From Lysobacterales bacterium (GTDB taxonomy: Bacteria > Pseudomonadota > Gammaproteobacteria > Xanthomonadales > Rhodanobacteraceae): DNA of 47,153 nucleotides. The notes under the pieces were generated by a model that saw only the letters and a program-made list of their open reading frames with translations, did not search any database and was not told where the DNA came from. A program made the position numbers and the translations under genes. The stretch is from positions 8,014 through 55,166 of the forward strand of contig JAFKMZ010000060.1 in the NCBI GenBank assembly GCA_017305055.1, written 5' to 3'. Positions 27,408 to 35,541 of this stretch are shown in pieces (position 1 is the first letter of the stretch; each line of letters starts with the position of its first letter).

Positions 27408-27441
27408 GCTCGTCATTCCCGCTTTCGCGGGAATGACGAGC
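27408..27441. repeat. Perfect REP-like hairpin
   Basis: 15-bp arms GCTCGTCATTCCCGC (27408-27422) and its reverse complement (27427-27441) around TTTC. This is the widespread CGTCATTCCCGC type of proteobacterial palindrome. Upstream (27320-27405) are several degenerate CATTCC-containing units. It sits between two convergent genes. Nothing else was seen in 27235-27486. Confidence 0.85.
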
Positions 27442-27486
27442 AGGGGCGTGGCGTTCAGGCCCTGCCCGGGCCTGGCTGGAGACTGA

Positions 27487-28692
27487 TCAGGCCGCGGCGG
27501 GGGCGCCCGCCAGGGTGTAGCCCTTGAGGCGCGCGGCGAAATCCTGCAATGAACGGATGCCGCTGGCCTCGGCCTCGCTGATCCACTGCTGCAGGCCTTT
27601 CAGTGCCTGGTCGGCGCCGCGTTGATCCAGCAGCGTGGACAGGCGGGTGCGGAATTCGTACACCGTCTTCAGCGTCGGGCGCTTTGCCAGCACCGCCTGC
27701 AGCCGCTCGCGCCCCTCGCTGTCCAGCCAGCGGCCACCGTTGGCCAGGGCCCGACGCATGCGCCGCGGCATGGAACGGACGCTGTCGCCCGCGCGCTGGC
27801 GTTCCTCCGCCATGGTCGGCACGATCACCCTGCGGTAGAAATCCGACAGCGCCTGGAAGCGGTGGGTGAGCACGGCCTTCAAGGTGTCGGCATCCGGCAG
27901 CGGTACATTGGGCAGCACATCCAGCGATGGCGCCACGCGCAGCACCTTGGCCAGGCCCAGCTTGCGCAGCGCGCAGATGCTCAGCCAGCCGATGTCGAAC
28001 TCCCACTTGCGCAGGGCGAATTTCGCCGAGCTGGGGAAGGCATGATGGTTGTTGTGCAGCTCCTCGCCACCGATCCAGAAGCCCCAGGGGATGAGGTTGC
28101 GCGAGGTGTCGCTGGTCTCGAAGTTGCGGTAGCCGGCCCAATGGCCGATGCCGTTGACGAAACCGGCTGCCCAGAACGGTATCCAGATCATCTGCACAGC
28201 CCACAGCGCCCCGCCGATGACACCGAACAGCGCCAGGTCGATGACGGCCATCAGCGCCGGTCCCCAGTACGGGTGCGCACCATAGACATGACGCTCCATC
28301 CAGTCGTCCGGCGCACCGCGCCCATACTTTTCCATGTCGGCCTTCGAGGCGCAGGCCTCCCGGTACAGCGACACGCCGTCCCAGAACACCTTGTGGATGC
28401 CGTAGACCATCGGGCTGTGCGGATCCTCGGCAGTCTCGACCTTGGCGTGGTGCTTGCGGTGCACGGCCACCCATTCACGGGTCACCATGCCGGTGGTGAG
28501 CCAGCCCCAGAAGCGGAAGAAGTGCGCAAGTGCCGGATGGAAATCCACGCCGCGATGGGTCTGGCTGCGGTGCAGATAGAGTGTCACGGTCAGGATGGTG
28601 ATCTGGGTGACGATCAGCATATAGACCAGCATGCCGATCCAGCTGGCATTGCTGAGGCCTTGGTCCAGGAAATCGAGTACCGCATCGAGCAT
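27487..28692 (-). CDS. Acyl-CoA/phospholipid fatty acid desaturase, DesA-like, with C-terminal extension
   Basis: Membrane di-iron desaturase that introduces a double bond into acyl chains. 401 residues. The three histidine boxes are HRSQTH (about 46), HRKHH (about 82) and HNNHH (about 217), with hydrophobic segments between them (LVYMLIVTQITILTVTLYL, and another around residues 150-180). After about residue 275 a basic helical region follows (MPRRMRRALANGG, then TVYEFRTRLSTLLDQ) that the catalytic core does not need. The start at 28690-28692 has only a weak ribosome site. It is divergent from the ABC operon; no regulator is seen in the 192-base gap. Confidence 0.88.
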   Translation of the reverse strand: MLDAVLDFLDQGLSNASWIGMLVYMLIVTQITILTVTLYLHRSQTHRGVDFHPALAHFFRFWGWLTTGMVTREWVAVHRKHHAKVETAEDPHSPMVYGIHKVFWDGVSLYREACASKADMEKYGRGAPDDWMERHVYGAHPYWGPALMAVIDLALFGVIGGALWAVQMIWIPFWAAGFVNGIGHWAGYRNFETSDTSRNLIPWGFWIGGEELHNNHHAFPSSAKFALRKWEFDIGWLSICALRKLGLAKVLRVAPSLDVLPNVPLPDADTLKAVLTHRFQALSDFYRRVIVPTMAEERQRAGDSVRSMPRRMRRALANGGRWLDSEGRERLQAVLAKRPTLKTVYEFRTRLSTLLDQRGADQALKGLQQWISEAEASGIRSLQDFAARLKGYTLAGAPAAA

Positions 28693-28884
28693 GGGGGGTG
28701 CACCGGATGGAGAGTGGGACGAGGCAGCGGCGACCGCATGAACCTGCGCGGCGCCAGCCTGCCCATGATAGTCGGCCGTGGCGCCATGCACCTGAATAGG
28801 GGCGCCGCGGCGTTCACGTACGTGTCGGGCCGTCGCCGCAACGCGTGGGTTGTCTGAACATGGGGGCGCCGTGACAATGGCGCA

Positions 28885-29649
28885 ATGCTGATTGCCGATA
28901 CCCCGCCATTGCTGCAGTTGACCCAGGTCGGTCGCCGGCGCGGTGGCCGGCTGGCGGTATCCGGGCTGGACCTGGCTGTGCGTCGCGGCGAAGTCGTCGG
29001 GCTGCTCGGCATCAACGGCGCGGGAAAATCCACCACCTTGTCCATGATCGCTGGTGCGCTGGCCCCGGACTCCGGCCGGATCACCCTGGATGGCACGGAT
29101 TTCGTCGAGCACCCCGAGTTGGCGCGGCACCTGGTGGGCTGGCTGCCCGAGCGTGCGCCGGTGTGGCCCGAGCTCACCGTGCTCGAACACCTCCATGCGC
29201 ATGGGCGCCTGCGTGGCCTGGCGGGTGCCGGCCTGCGCGAGGCCTGCGCCCGCGTCCTCGGGCAGCTGGAATTGCAGGCGCTGGACAGGCGTCTTGCCGG
29301 GGCCTTGTCGCAAGGCCAGCGGCAACGGCTGGGCCTGGCCTGCGCGCTGCTGCATGGGCCGGCGCTGTTGGTGCTGGACGAGCCGGCCAGTGCGTTGGAC
29401 CCGGTGCAGGTGGCTGGCCTGCGCAGTCTGATCCGCGCCCAGGCTGCCGCGGGCGTCGCGGTGATCCTCTCCACCCACGTGCTGGCGGAAGTGACCGCCG
29501 TGTGCGATCGCGTGGCGATCATGCATGGCGGCGTGCTGCGCCACGACGGCCCGGTCGGCAGCGACGGCCAGGCCGGCCTGGAGCGCCTCTTCTTCGACAT
29601 CGCCGTGCGCGGCCAGCCCGCCGCATCTGCATCCGGGGCTGCGGCATGA
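28885..29649 (+). CDS. ABC transporter ATP-binding protein, GldA-like
   Basis: 254 residues. Walker A is GINGAGKSTT (about 44), the signature LSQGQRQRLGLA (about 147), Walker B LLVLDEPASALDP (about 167) and the switch His is in STHVLAEV. It energises the fused permease encoded next, with a 4-base overlap. With that gene and the DUF4340 gene it forms the ATPase-permease-GldG-DUF4340 cluster found in many bacteria without gliding motility. The substrate is unknown. The last 30 residues are Ala/Gly-rich. Confidence 0.9.
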   Translation: MLIADTPPLLQLTQVGRRRGGRLAVSGLDLAVRRGEVVGLLGINGAGKSTTLSMIAGALAPDSGRITLDGTDFVEHPELARHLVGWLPERAPVWPELTVLEHLHAHGRLRGLAGAGLREACARVLGQLELQALDRRLAGALSQGQRQRLGLACALLHGPALLVLDEPASALDPVQVAGLRSLIRAQAAAGVAVILSTHVLAEVTAVCDRVAIMHGGVLRHDGPVGSDGQAGLERLFFDIAVRGQPAASASGAAA

Positions 29650-31709
29650 ACACGCTGGCCGTCATGCGCCTGGAGCTGCGGCGCCTGTTCGTGCGCCCGC
29701 TGGCCTGGGTACTGGCTGGCTTGACCCTGGCCGAGCTGGGATGGCGCTTCGTGCTGCTCCTCGGCAACTTCCTCGGCGTGCAGATCAAGCTCGCGGCGCT
29801 GCCTGGCGGACCGGGCTTCACCGACATGGTCGCCGTGCCGCTGCTGAGCAGCCTCCTGACCGGTGGCCTCGTGCCGTTCGGCCTCACCGAGCTGGCCATC
29901 GTGGTGGTGCCGCTGCTGACCATGTCCACCCTGGCCGGCGAGCGTGGTGGCGGCACCTTGCGCCTCCTGCTCGCCACCGGCACGCCGGCGTGGGCCATGG
30001 TGCTCGGCAAGTATCTCGCCATCTGCATCTGGATGGCCCTGTGGCTGGTGCTGGTGCTGCTGATGCCCTTGTCCCTGGCGCACGGTACCCACCTGGATTG
30101 GGGCAAGCTGGCGGCGGCGAGTCTCGGCGTGGCGTTGCTGCTGGCCACCCTGGCGGCGATCGGGGTGGCTTGTTCCGCCTACGCCTCGCATCCGGCGGTG
30201 GCTGCCACCGCGAGCCTGCTGCTGGTGCTCGGCCTGCTGATGGTCAACCTGGGCGCGCAGACGGCCGGCGTGGCCAACGGCCTCATCGACTGGCTGGCCC
30301 TGGGCACGCATCTGGAGACCATGCTGCGTGGAGGGCACCGAGCGGAGGCGCGGCTGATGCGCGCCTGGCGCCGGCTGGACGGCTGGTTGCTCGCGCTGGC
30401 GCTGGTGCTGTGCGCCGGCGCGGTCGGCTACCTCAGCACGCGGCACAACCTGGTGTCCGATTGGACGACGGGCGGCCGCGCCAGCCTGTCGGTCGAGACC
30501 CGGGCCGTGCTGGCCAAGCTCGATGGCCCGGTGGACATCGTCAGCTACGCCAGCCCCCAGGGCAGGCTGCGCCAGACCGTGGCCGCGTTCATCGCGCGCT
30601 ACACCGCGGTCAAGCCCGACCTGCGCCTGCGCTTCGTCGATCCGACGCTCGATCCGGCGGCCATGCGCGAGCTCGGCGTCAGCGTCGACGGCGCCCTGAT
30701 CGTGCATTACCGGGACCGCGAACAGCACCTGGATGAACTGTCCGAGCGCTCGCTCAGCAATGCGCTGGAACGCCTGGCGCGCGGCGGCGAGCGCATCATC
30801 GGCTTCGTCACCGGCGACGGCGAGCGCCAGGCCGACGGCAAGGCGAATGCCGACCTGGGCATGTTCATCGGCCAGCTGGAAAGCCGCGGCGTGCGCGCCG
30901 TGCCGCTGAATTTCTCCCAGGTCAGCGCCGTGCCCGAGGGCACCGACCTGGTGGTGCTGGCCAGCCCCACGGCGCCCCTGGCGCCCGGCGCGGTGCAGGC
31001 CTTGCTGGATTACCTGGCCGGCGGCGGCAACCTGCTCTGGCTCACCGAACCCGGCAACGACGACCTCGGCCTGGCCCCGCTGGCCGCCGCGTTGAGTGTG
31101 CAGGTGCTGCCGGGGGTGCTGGTCGACGGCAGCGGCAGCGCGCTCGGCCTCGGCGATCCGCGCATGATCACCGTGGGCCAGTACCCGGCGCATCCGGTCA
31201 CCGCCGGCCTGCGCCTGACCACCCTGTTTCCGCAGGCCGCCGCACTGGCCCAGGTGAGCAATGCGGCGTGGGCGGTGGTGCCGATCCTGCGCTCCGGGCC
31301 GCAGAGCTGGACCGAATTCCAGCCCATCAGCAACACAGGCAGCTCGACGATACGCTATGACGCCAGCCTGGGCGAGCTCAAGGGGCCGCTGGATTTCGGC
31401 TTTGCCTTGAGCCGGCTGTCGCCGAGTCCAGGCAAGAGCGTGCAGCGTGCCATGGTGATCGGCGACGGCGATTTCCTGTCCAACAGCTACCTCGGCAACG
31501 GCGGCAACCGCGCGCTGGGCGAGCGCATGTTCGACTGGCTGCTGGGCGACGACGAGCTGGTGGACATGCCGGTGCGTGGCGCGCCGGATCGTGTGCTGCG
31601 CCTGTCGCAGGGCGAGTTGAACCTGCTGAGCTTCGTCTTCCTGCTGGCGCTGCCCGCGCTGCTGCTGCTGGCCGGCGGCTTGATCGCCTGGCGCCGGCGT
31701 CGGCGCTGA
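29646..31709 (+). CDS. Fused ABC-2 permease and GldG-type auxiliary protein
   Basis: 687 residues. Residues 1-235 are an ABC-2 permease of the GldF type (MRLELRRLFVRPLAWVLAGL, TLAGERGGGTLRLLLATGTP, five hydrophobic segments). It reaches the usual LGTHLETMLRG region, where a last membrane helix should follow. Instead the chain continues into a GldG-like protein. That part has its own membrane helix (LLALALVLCAGAVGYLS, about 245-262), a large periplasmic domain (ABC_transp_aux type, containing IIGFVTGDGERQ and NLLWLTEPGND) and a C-terminal helix (FVFLLALPALLLLAGGLIAW). The ATG overlaps the ATPase stop. The two parts are normally separate genes. Confidence 0.85.
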   Translation: MNTLAVMRLELRRLFVRPLAWVLAGLTLAELGWRFVLLLGNFLGVQIKLAALPGGPGFTDMVAVPLLSSLLTGGLVPFGLTELAIVVVPLLTMSTLAGERGGGTLRLLLATGTPAWAMVLGKYLAICIWMALWLVLVLLMPLSLAHGTHLDWGKLAAASLGVALLLATLAAIGVACSAYASHPAVAATASLLLVLGLLMVNLGAQTAGVANGLIDWLALGTHLETMLRGGHRAEARLMRAWRRLDGWLLALALVLCAGAVGYLSTRHNLVSDWTTGGRASLSVETRAVLAKLDGPVDIVSYASPQGRLRQTVAAFIARYTAVKPDLRLRFVDPTLDPAAMRELGVSVDGALIVHYRDREQHLDELSERSLSNALERLARGGERIIGFVTGDGERQADGKANADLGMFIGQLESRGVRAVPLNFSQVSAVPEGTDLVVLASPTAPLAPGAVQALLDYLAGGGNLLWLTEPGNDDLGLAPLAAALSVQVLPGVLVDGSGSALGLGDPRMITVGQYPAHPVTAGLRLTTLFPQAAALAQVSNAAWAVVPILRSGPQSWTEFQPISNTGSSTIRYDASLGELKGPLDFGFALSRLSPSPGKSVQRAMVIGDGDFLSNSYLGNGGNRALGERMFDWLLGDDELVDMPVRGAPDRVLRLSQGELNLLSFVFLLALPALLLLAGGLIAWRRRRR

Positions 31710-31712
31710 AGC

Positions 31713-32207
31713 ATGCAGCGCGCCACGCGCCAACGCCTGGCTTGGACCGTCGCGGTCATGCTGCTGCTGGTCCTGGCGGCCTGGCAATGGCGCCACGACG
31801 CCAGCGCCGAGCCGGGGAGCGTGCTCGACCTGGTCCCGGAGCAGGTCACCCGCATCGCCCTGGGCATTGGCGGCGCGCCGCCAATGCACTACGAGAGGCG
31901 CGACGGGCATTGGTGGCAGACCGACGGTACGCCGCGCCGCACCGATGACGGCCGGCTGGCCGAGCTGGCCGCGACCGCGGCGGCGCCGGTCATCAGCTGG
32001 CACGCCGCCAGCGATTTCGATCCCGCCAGGATTGGCCTGGACCCGCCACAGGCGGTACTGAGCCTGGATGGCCACATACTGGAATTCGGTGCCACCGCTG
32101 CCACCGGCGATCAGCGCTACGTGCGCGTCGGCCCGCGCATCGCCCTGTTGCCGGAGCGATACAGCCCACGCCCGCCCACCGGCAAGGTGCGCGACCTCGA
32201 CCGCTGA
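31713..32207 (+). CDS. DUF4340-type membrane-anchored protein
   Basis: 164 residues, beginning 3 bases after the fused permease. An N-terminal membrane segment (LAWTVAVMLLLVLAAW) is followed by a periplasmic domain with EQVTRIALGI and YERRDGHWWQTDG, typical of the DUF4340 proteins that accompany GldG. It is shorter than many DUF4340 proteins, which often carry tandem copies. Function unknown; presumed to be part of the same complex. Confidence 0.75.
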   Translation: MQRATRQRLAWTVAVMLLLVLAAWQWRHDASAEPGSVLDLVPEQVTRIALGIGGAPPMHYERRDGHWWQTDGTPRRTDDGRLAELAATAAAPVISWHAASDFDPARIGLDPPQAVLSLDGHILEFGATAATGDQRYVRVGPRIALLPERYSPRPPTGKVRDLDR

Positions 32208-32348
32208 TTGCCGGCGCTGGAATGCCGCGTCCGCGCTTGTTTGTTTGCGCTGGCCGCCGATGCCTTCTGGCCATGGGTCAAACAGCACCGCCCGTCAGCG
32301 GGCGCCCGCGAGCTCGTATACAGTGGCGCCGCTCCCGTCTGGATCCGT

Positions 32349-33176
32349 ATGCCTGAACTTCCCGAAGTCGAAACCACGCGCCGTGGCATTGCGCCCTATC
32401 TGGTCGGCCGGCGCGTGCGCGTGGTGACGCTGCGTCGTCCGGACCTGCGCTGGCCGATCCCTCGCGAGATTGCCGAGCGCCTGCCCGGCCAGCGCATCGA
32501 CGCGGTGGAGCGCCGCGCAAAATATCTGCTGCTGCATACGGCGGCGGGCAGTGCGCTGCTCCACCTGGGCATGTCCGGCTCGCTGCGCGTGCTGCCAGCC
32601 GATACGCCGCCGCGCAGGCACGACCACGTCGACATCCGGCTCGAAGCGCAGCCGGGCGAGGGGGGGCTGATCCTGCGCTTCACCGATCCGCGCCGCTTCG
32701 GCTCCCTGTTGTGGCAGGCACCCGGAACCATTCACCCGCTGCTCGCCGCGCTTGGCCCCGAGCCGCTTGGAGGGGAGTTCACCGGCGACACGCTGTGGCG
32801 CGCGTCGCGCGGCCGCACCGCGGCGGTCAAGACGTTCCTCATGGACAGCCACGTCGTCGTCGGCGTCGGCAACATCTACGCCAGCGAGGCCTTGTTTGCC
32901 GCGCGCATCGATCCGCGCCGGGCCGCTGGCGGCATTTCGCGCGCGCGTTACGCGCGCCTGGCGACCGAGGTGAAGCTGCTGCTGGCGCGGGCGATCGAGC
33001 GCGGCGGCACGACGCTGCGCGACTTCATCAGCCCGGACGGCCAACCTGGCTATTTCCTGCGCGAGCTCAGCGTCTATGGCCACGCCGGCGAGGCCTGTCC
33101 GGTCTGCGGCACGGTCGTGCGCCAGGTCACGCTCGGCCAGCGCTCCACGTTCTGGTGCCCGCGCTGCCAGCATTGA
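32349..33176 (+). CDS. mutM: Formamidopyrimidine-DNA glycosylase
   Basis: Removes oxidised purines such as 8-oxoguanine and cleaves the abasic site. 275 residues. After Met removal the catalytic Pro and Glu are at the N-terminus ([14 protein letters not shown]). The beta-elimination lysine is in ERRAKYLLL (about 58), the helix-two-turn-helix in [13 protein letters not shown], and the C-terminal zinc finger has CPVCG and CPRCQ. The ATG at 32349 starts the canonical N-terminus. Upstream there is a TATACA box near 32317. Confidence 0.97.
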   Translation: MPELPEVETTRRGIAPYLVGRRVRVVTLRRPDLRWPIPREIAERLPGQRIDAVERRAKYLLLHTAAGSALLHLGMSGSLRVLPADTPPRRHDHVDIRLEAQPGEGGLILRFTDPRRFGSLLWQAPGTIHPLLAALGPEPLGGEFTGDTLWRASRGRTAAVKTFLMDSHVVVGVGNIYASEALFAARIDPRRAAGGISRARYARLATEVKLLLARAIERGGTTLRDFISPDGQPGYFLRELSVYGHAGEACPVCGTVVRQVTLGQRSTFWCPRCQH

Positions 33177-33226
33177 ACTGCACCGCAGCGGCTCGGACGC
33201 CTTGGCCTGTCTGCGGAATCGGCGGC

Positions 33227-34000
33227 TCAGTCCGGCCAGCGCAGCGACACGTGGGTGTTGTTGAAGTGCGGGTCAGCCATGTCGCCGCCCGGTTGGGCCA
33301 CCAGTCCGGCGGGCAGGCCGTCGACTTCCAGTGCCTGGCCAGGCTCGAGACGCGCACCGAGTGCCTCCAGCTCCACCAGCCGCTCGCACAGCATGCCGGC
33401 GCGATCGACCTCGCCTTTCGGGATATTGGTGATGCTGATGTCCGGCCGGGCAAACTTGCGCATGCCGCGCGTGCGCACCCAGGAGCGGCCGGGGCGTTCC
33501 ACGTCGGGGTCGAGCAGGATCAGCACGTGGTTGCGCAGCGGCGCGCCGCCTTTGACCAGGTAGTGTTCGCGCCACTCGGCGGCGCTGAACAGGCGCAGCA
33601 TCTGCGGATCCAGGATCGAGGTGGCGCCGATGTCGAGCAGGGCGGCGAGCACGCCCAGGGTGTGGCGCAGGTAGTCCAGCGTGCCGGCGTCCTCGAGCTC
33701 GCCGCGCAGCACCAGCACCTCGGGTGCGTTGCGGGCGTCGGCAAAAGTTTCCGGGCTGTCCCCGCGCAGCGTGGCGCCGAGCTCGCCGAACAGCGGATAG
33801 CCGTCCCACTGGCGCAACACCGCATTCTGGAAACGTTCGAGCTTCACACCTGCAGGCAGGCTGGCGTTGCCGTAGCGCGTGGTCGGGATGGCAAGTTCCG
33901 GCGCGAACTTGCCGAAGACGTAGAAGTGCACCAGCGCGCGTTCGTTCCCCGCATGCCAGTGGGGCCGTGACCATGGGGCGATCTGCTCTTGCTCGGTCAT
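33227..34000 (-). CDS. Uncharacterised protein (possibly DUF4261-like)
   Basis: 257 residues, soluble, with no signal peptide or membrane segment. The C-terminal part has WVRTRGMRKFARPDISI, which weakly recalls DUF4261 proteins; I am not certain of this. It lies 16 bases after tdk on the same strand, so it may be co-transcribed. The start at 33998-34000 is chosen because the reading frame upstream overlaps tdk and looks non-coding. No function can be assigned. Confidence 0.7.
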   Translation of the reverse strand: MTEQEQIAPWSRPHWHAGNERALVHFYVFGKFAPELAIPTTRYGNASLPAGVKLERFQNAVLRQWDGYPLFGELGATLRGDSPETFADARNAPEVLVLRGELEDAGTLDYLRHTLGVLAALLDIGATSILDPQMLRLFSAAEWREHYLVKGGAPLRNHVLILLDPDVERPGRSWVRTRGMRKFARPDISITNIPKGEVDRAGMLCERLVELEALGARLEPGQALEVDGLPAGLVAQPGGDMADPHFNNTHVSLRWPD

Positions 34001-34016
34001 CGGGGTGCCTGCGCTC

Positions 34017-34649
34017 TCAATACGGTTCGTCCGTGTCCTGCGATGCACGTGGCACGCCGCCATGGCCCGCACGCCGCATGATCTTCTTGAACTCTGCGCG
34101 GCTCACCGAGACATAGCGCTCGTTGCCGCCAATCTCAACCTGCGGACCCTCGGTGACCGGCTGCCCGCGCCCGTCCATGCGCACCACCATGGTGGCCTTG
34201 TGCCCGCTGTGGCAGATGGTCTTGATCTCGTGCAGCTCGTCGGCCCAGGCCAGCAGGTAGCTGCTGCCGGCGAACAGCTCGCCGCGGAAATCGGTGCGCA
34301 GGCCATAGGCCAGCACCGGCACCTGCAGCAGGTCGACCACGTCACTGAGCTGCCACACCTGCGCGCTGGTGAGGAACTGCGCCTCGTCGACGAAGACGCA
34401 ATGCAGCGCGCCATTCCCGCCGATGTCGTCGCGCACCCGTTGCAGCAGGTCGTCGCCCGGCGCGAAGCGGCTGGCCGGGGCCTTGAGGCCGATGCGCGAG
34501 GCTACGGCATCCTCGCCGAGGCGATCGTCCAGCGTCGGCGCCAGGATCAGGGTGCGCATGCCCCGCTCGCGGTAGTTCCACGCGCTCTGCAGCAGCGCCG
34601 TGGTCTTGCCGGCGTTCATGGCCGAGTAGTGGAAATAGAGTTTGGCCAC
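34017..34649 (-). CDS. tdk: Thymidine kinase (TK1 type)
   Basis: Phosphorylates thymidine with ATP. 210 residues. The P-loop is SAMNAGKTT (9-17), the Walker B-like Asp/Glu in [10 protein letters not shown], and the lasso region [21 protein letters not shown] is E. coli-like, followed by [12 protein letters not shown]. The GTG at 34647-34649 gives the standard N-terminus ([14 protein letters not shown]). The cysteines that usually bind the structural zinc are mostly missing: TICHSG where TICFCG is common, and VSVSRAEF where VSVCRKHY is common. Confidence 0.92.
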   Translation of the reverse strand: MAKLYFHYSAMNAGKTTALLQSAWNYRERGMRTLILAPTLDDRLGEDAVASRIGLKAPASRFAPGDDLLQRVRDDIGGNGALHCVFVDEAQFLTSAQVWQLSDVVDLLQVPVLAYGLRTDFRGELFAGSSYLLAWADELHEIKTICHSGHKATMVVRMDGRGQPVTEGPQVEIGGNERYVSVSRAEFKKIMRRAGHGGVPRASQDTDEPY

Positions 34650-34687
34650 CTGATCGCCGGGCTTGTGGGGCTCGGGGGAACATAGCG

Positions 34688-34710
34688 GATTTCCCGGCGC
34701 CCGGGAAATC
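34688..34710. repeat. Perfect palindrome upstream of tdk
   Basis: GATTTCCCGG (34688-34697) and CCGGGAAATC (34701-34710) are exact reverse complements around CGC. It lies 38 bases upstream of the tdk start in the divergent tdk/DUF2946 gap. It could be an operator or, if transcribed, a 5' UTR hairpin. Another short palindrome, TGGACC-TG-GGTCCA, lies at 34866-34879 before the DUF2946 gene. Confidence 0.6.
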
Positions 34711-34903
34711 GCCCGCGGGAACCGCTGGCGACGCGGCGCATCTGATACTTGCCACGGTCGCCTGTCCGGACCGCCCTGGACGACATGGGCAGCGGGAAGG
34801 CCGTGTTGTGACATTTCGCCACGTCCCGTGCCGCGCCGATGCAAAATCGTACGTGGCATGATGTTTGGACCTGGGTCCAGGGTTCCGCCCAGTTGGATAT
34901 GAC

Positions 34904-35338
34904 TTGATCCGCAAGCGCACACCACGTCGTCTTGCCGTATGCCTGGCCTCGTTCGCGCTGGGCCTGCTGCTGTTTGCGCCGTCGATCTCCCGCGTCCTGT
35001 ACGCGTGGTCGGCCGACAACGTTGCTGTGGCCGCGATGGCCGGCGGCCACGCGCATCCGGGCATGTCCGATCACGCAGGCACGGTCGAACACCCAGGCAT
35101 GCCCGACCACGCCGGCATGGCCGACCACGCCAGCATGCCCGACCACCCCGGCATGCCGATGACCGGCGACGTGTGCGCCTACTGCACGCTGATGTGCCAC
35201 AGCCCGGTGCTGGCCTCGGCGCTGGCCTTCGTCATCCTGCCGCTGCCGAGTACGCCTTGCGCGACGGCATTTGCGCAGACCCGCGCGCCTGTCTCCGCCT
35301 TGCTGGACCGCCGTTCCCGCGGTCCGCCGGCAGCCTGA
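34904..35338 (+). CDS. DUF2946-like His/Met-rich membrane or periplasmic protein
   Basis: About 144 residues from a TTG start (34904); a TTG at 34865 is the other choice. No ATG fits and both starts are uncertain. An N-terminal hydrophobic segment ([19 protein letters not shown]) is followed by a His/Met-rich stretch of about 40 residues with repeating HPGM, DHAGM and DHASM units, then [12 protein letters not shown] and a second hydrophobic segment. This arrangement suggests copper or other soft-metal binding. A TonB receptor gene follows 203 bases downstream on the same strand; DUF2946 genes often sit beside such receptors. Nothing else was recognised in that gap. Confidence 0.7.
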   Translation: MIRKRTPRRLAVCLASFALGLLLFAPSISRVLYAWSADNVAVAAMAGGHAHPGMSDHAGTVEHPGMPDHAGMADHASMPDHPGMPMTGDVCAYCTLMCHSPVLASALAFVILPLPSTPCATAFAQTRAPVSALLDRRSRGPPAA

Positions 35339-35541
35339 GCCTCTTCCCCGGAGCAGAGCTTCGCCGATGGCCACTCCCGATTGTCCGCCCAGGGCAATCG
35401 GCGCCCCGCGCGCCCTGCATGAAGGCACCCGCATGGTCGGCCGCGTGCTCGCTGCCGTGCCGACGCGCGGTGTGCCCGTCGCCCACAGACAGCCGTCCGC
35501 TGCCACGCAGCGCAGCCGGCTGCACACCCTCAGGTAGCGTG

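Noticed and set aside
28614-32288. Minus-strand open frame of over 1200 codons opposite the ABC/GldG genes
   Set aside because: Shadow of conserved plus-strand genes; low-complexity Gln/His/Arg-rich translation.
35339-35541. Possible cobalamin riboswitch before the TonB receptor
   Set aside because: No B12-box (GCCACTG-type) motif was found; only a 7-bp CCGATTG/CAATCGG inverted repeat is present.
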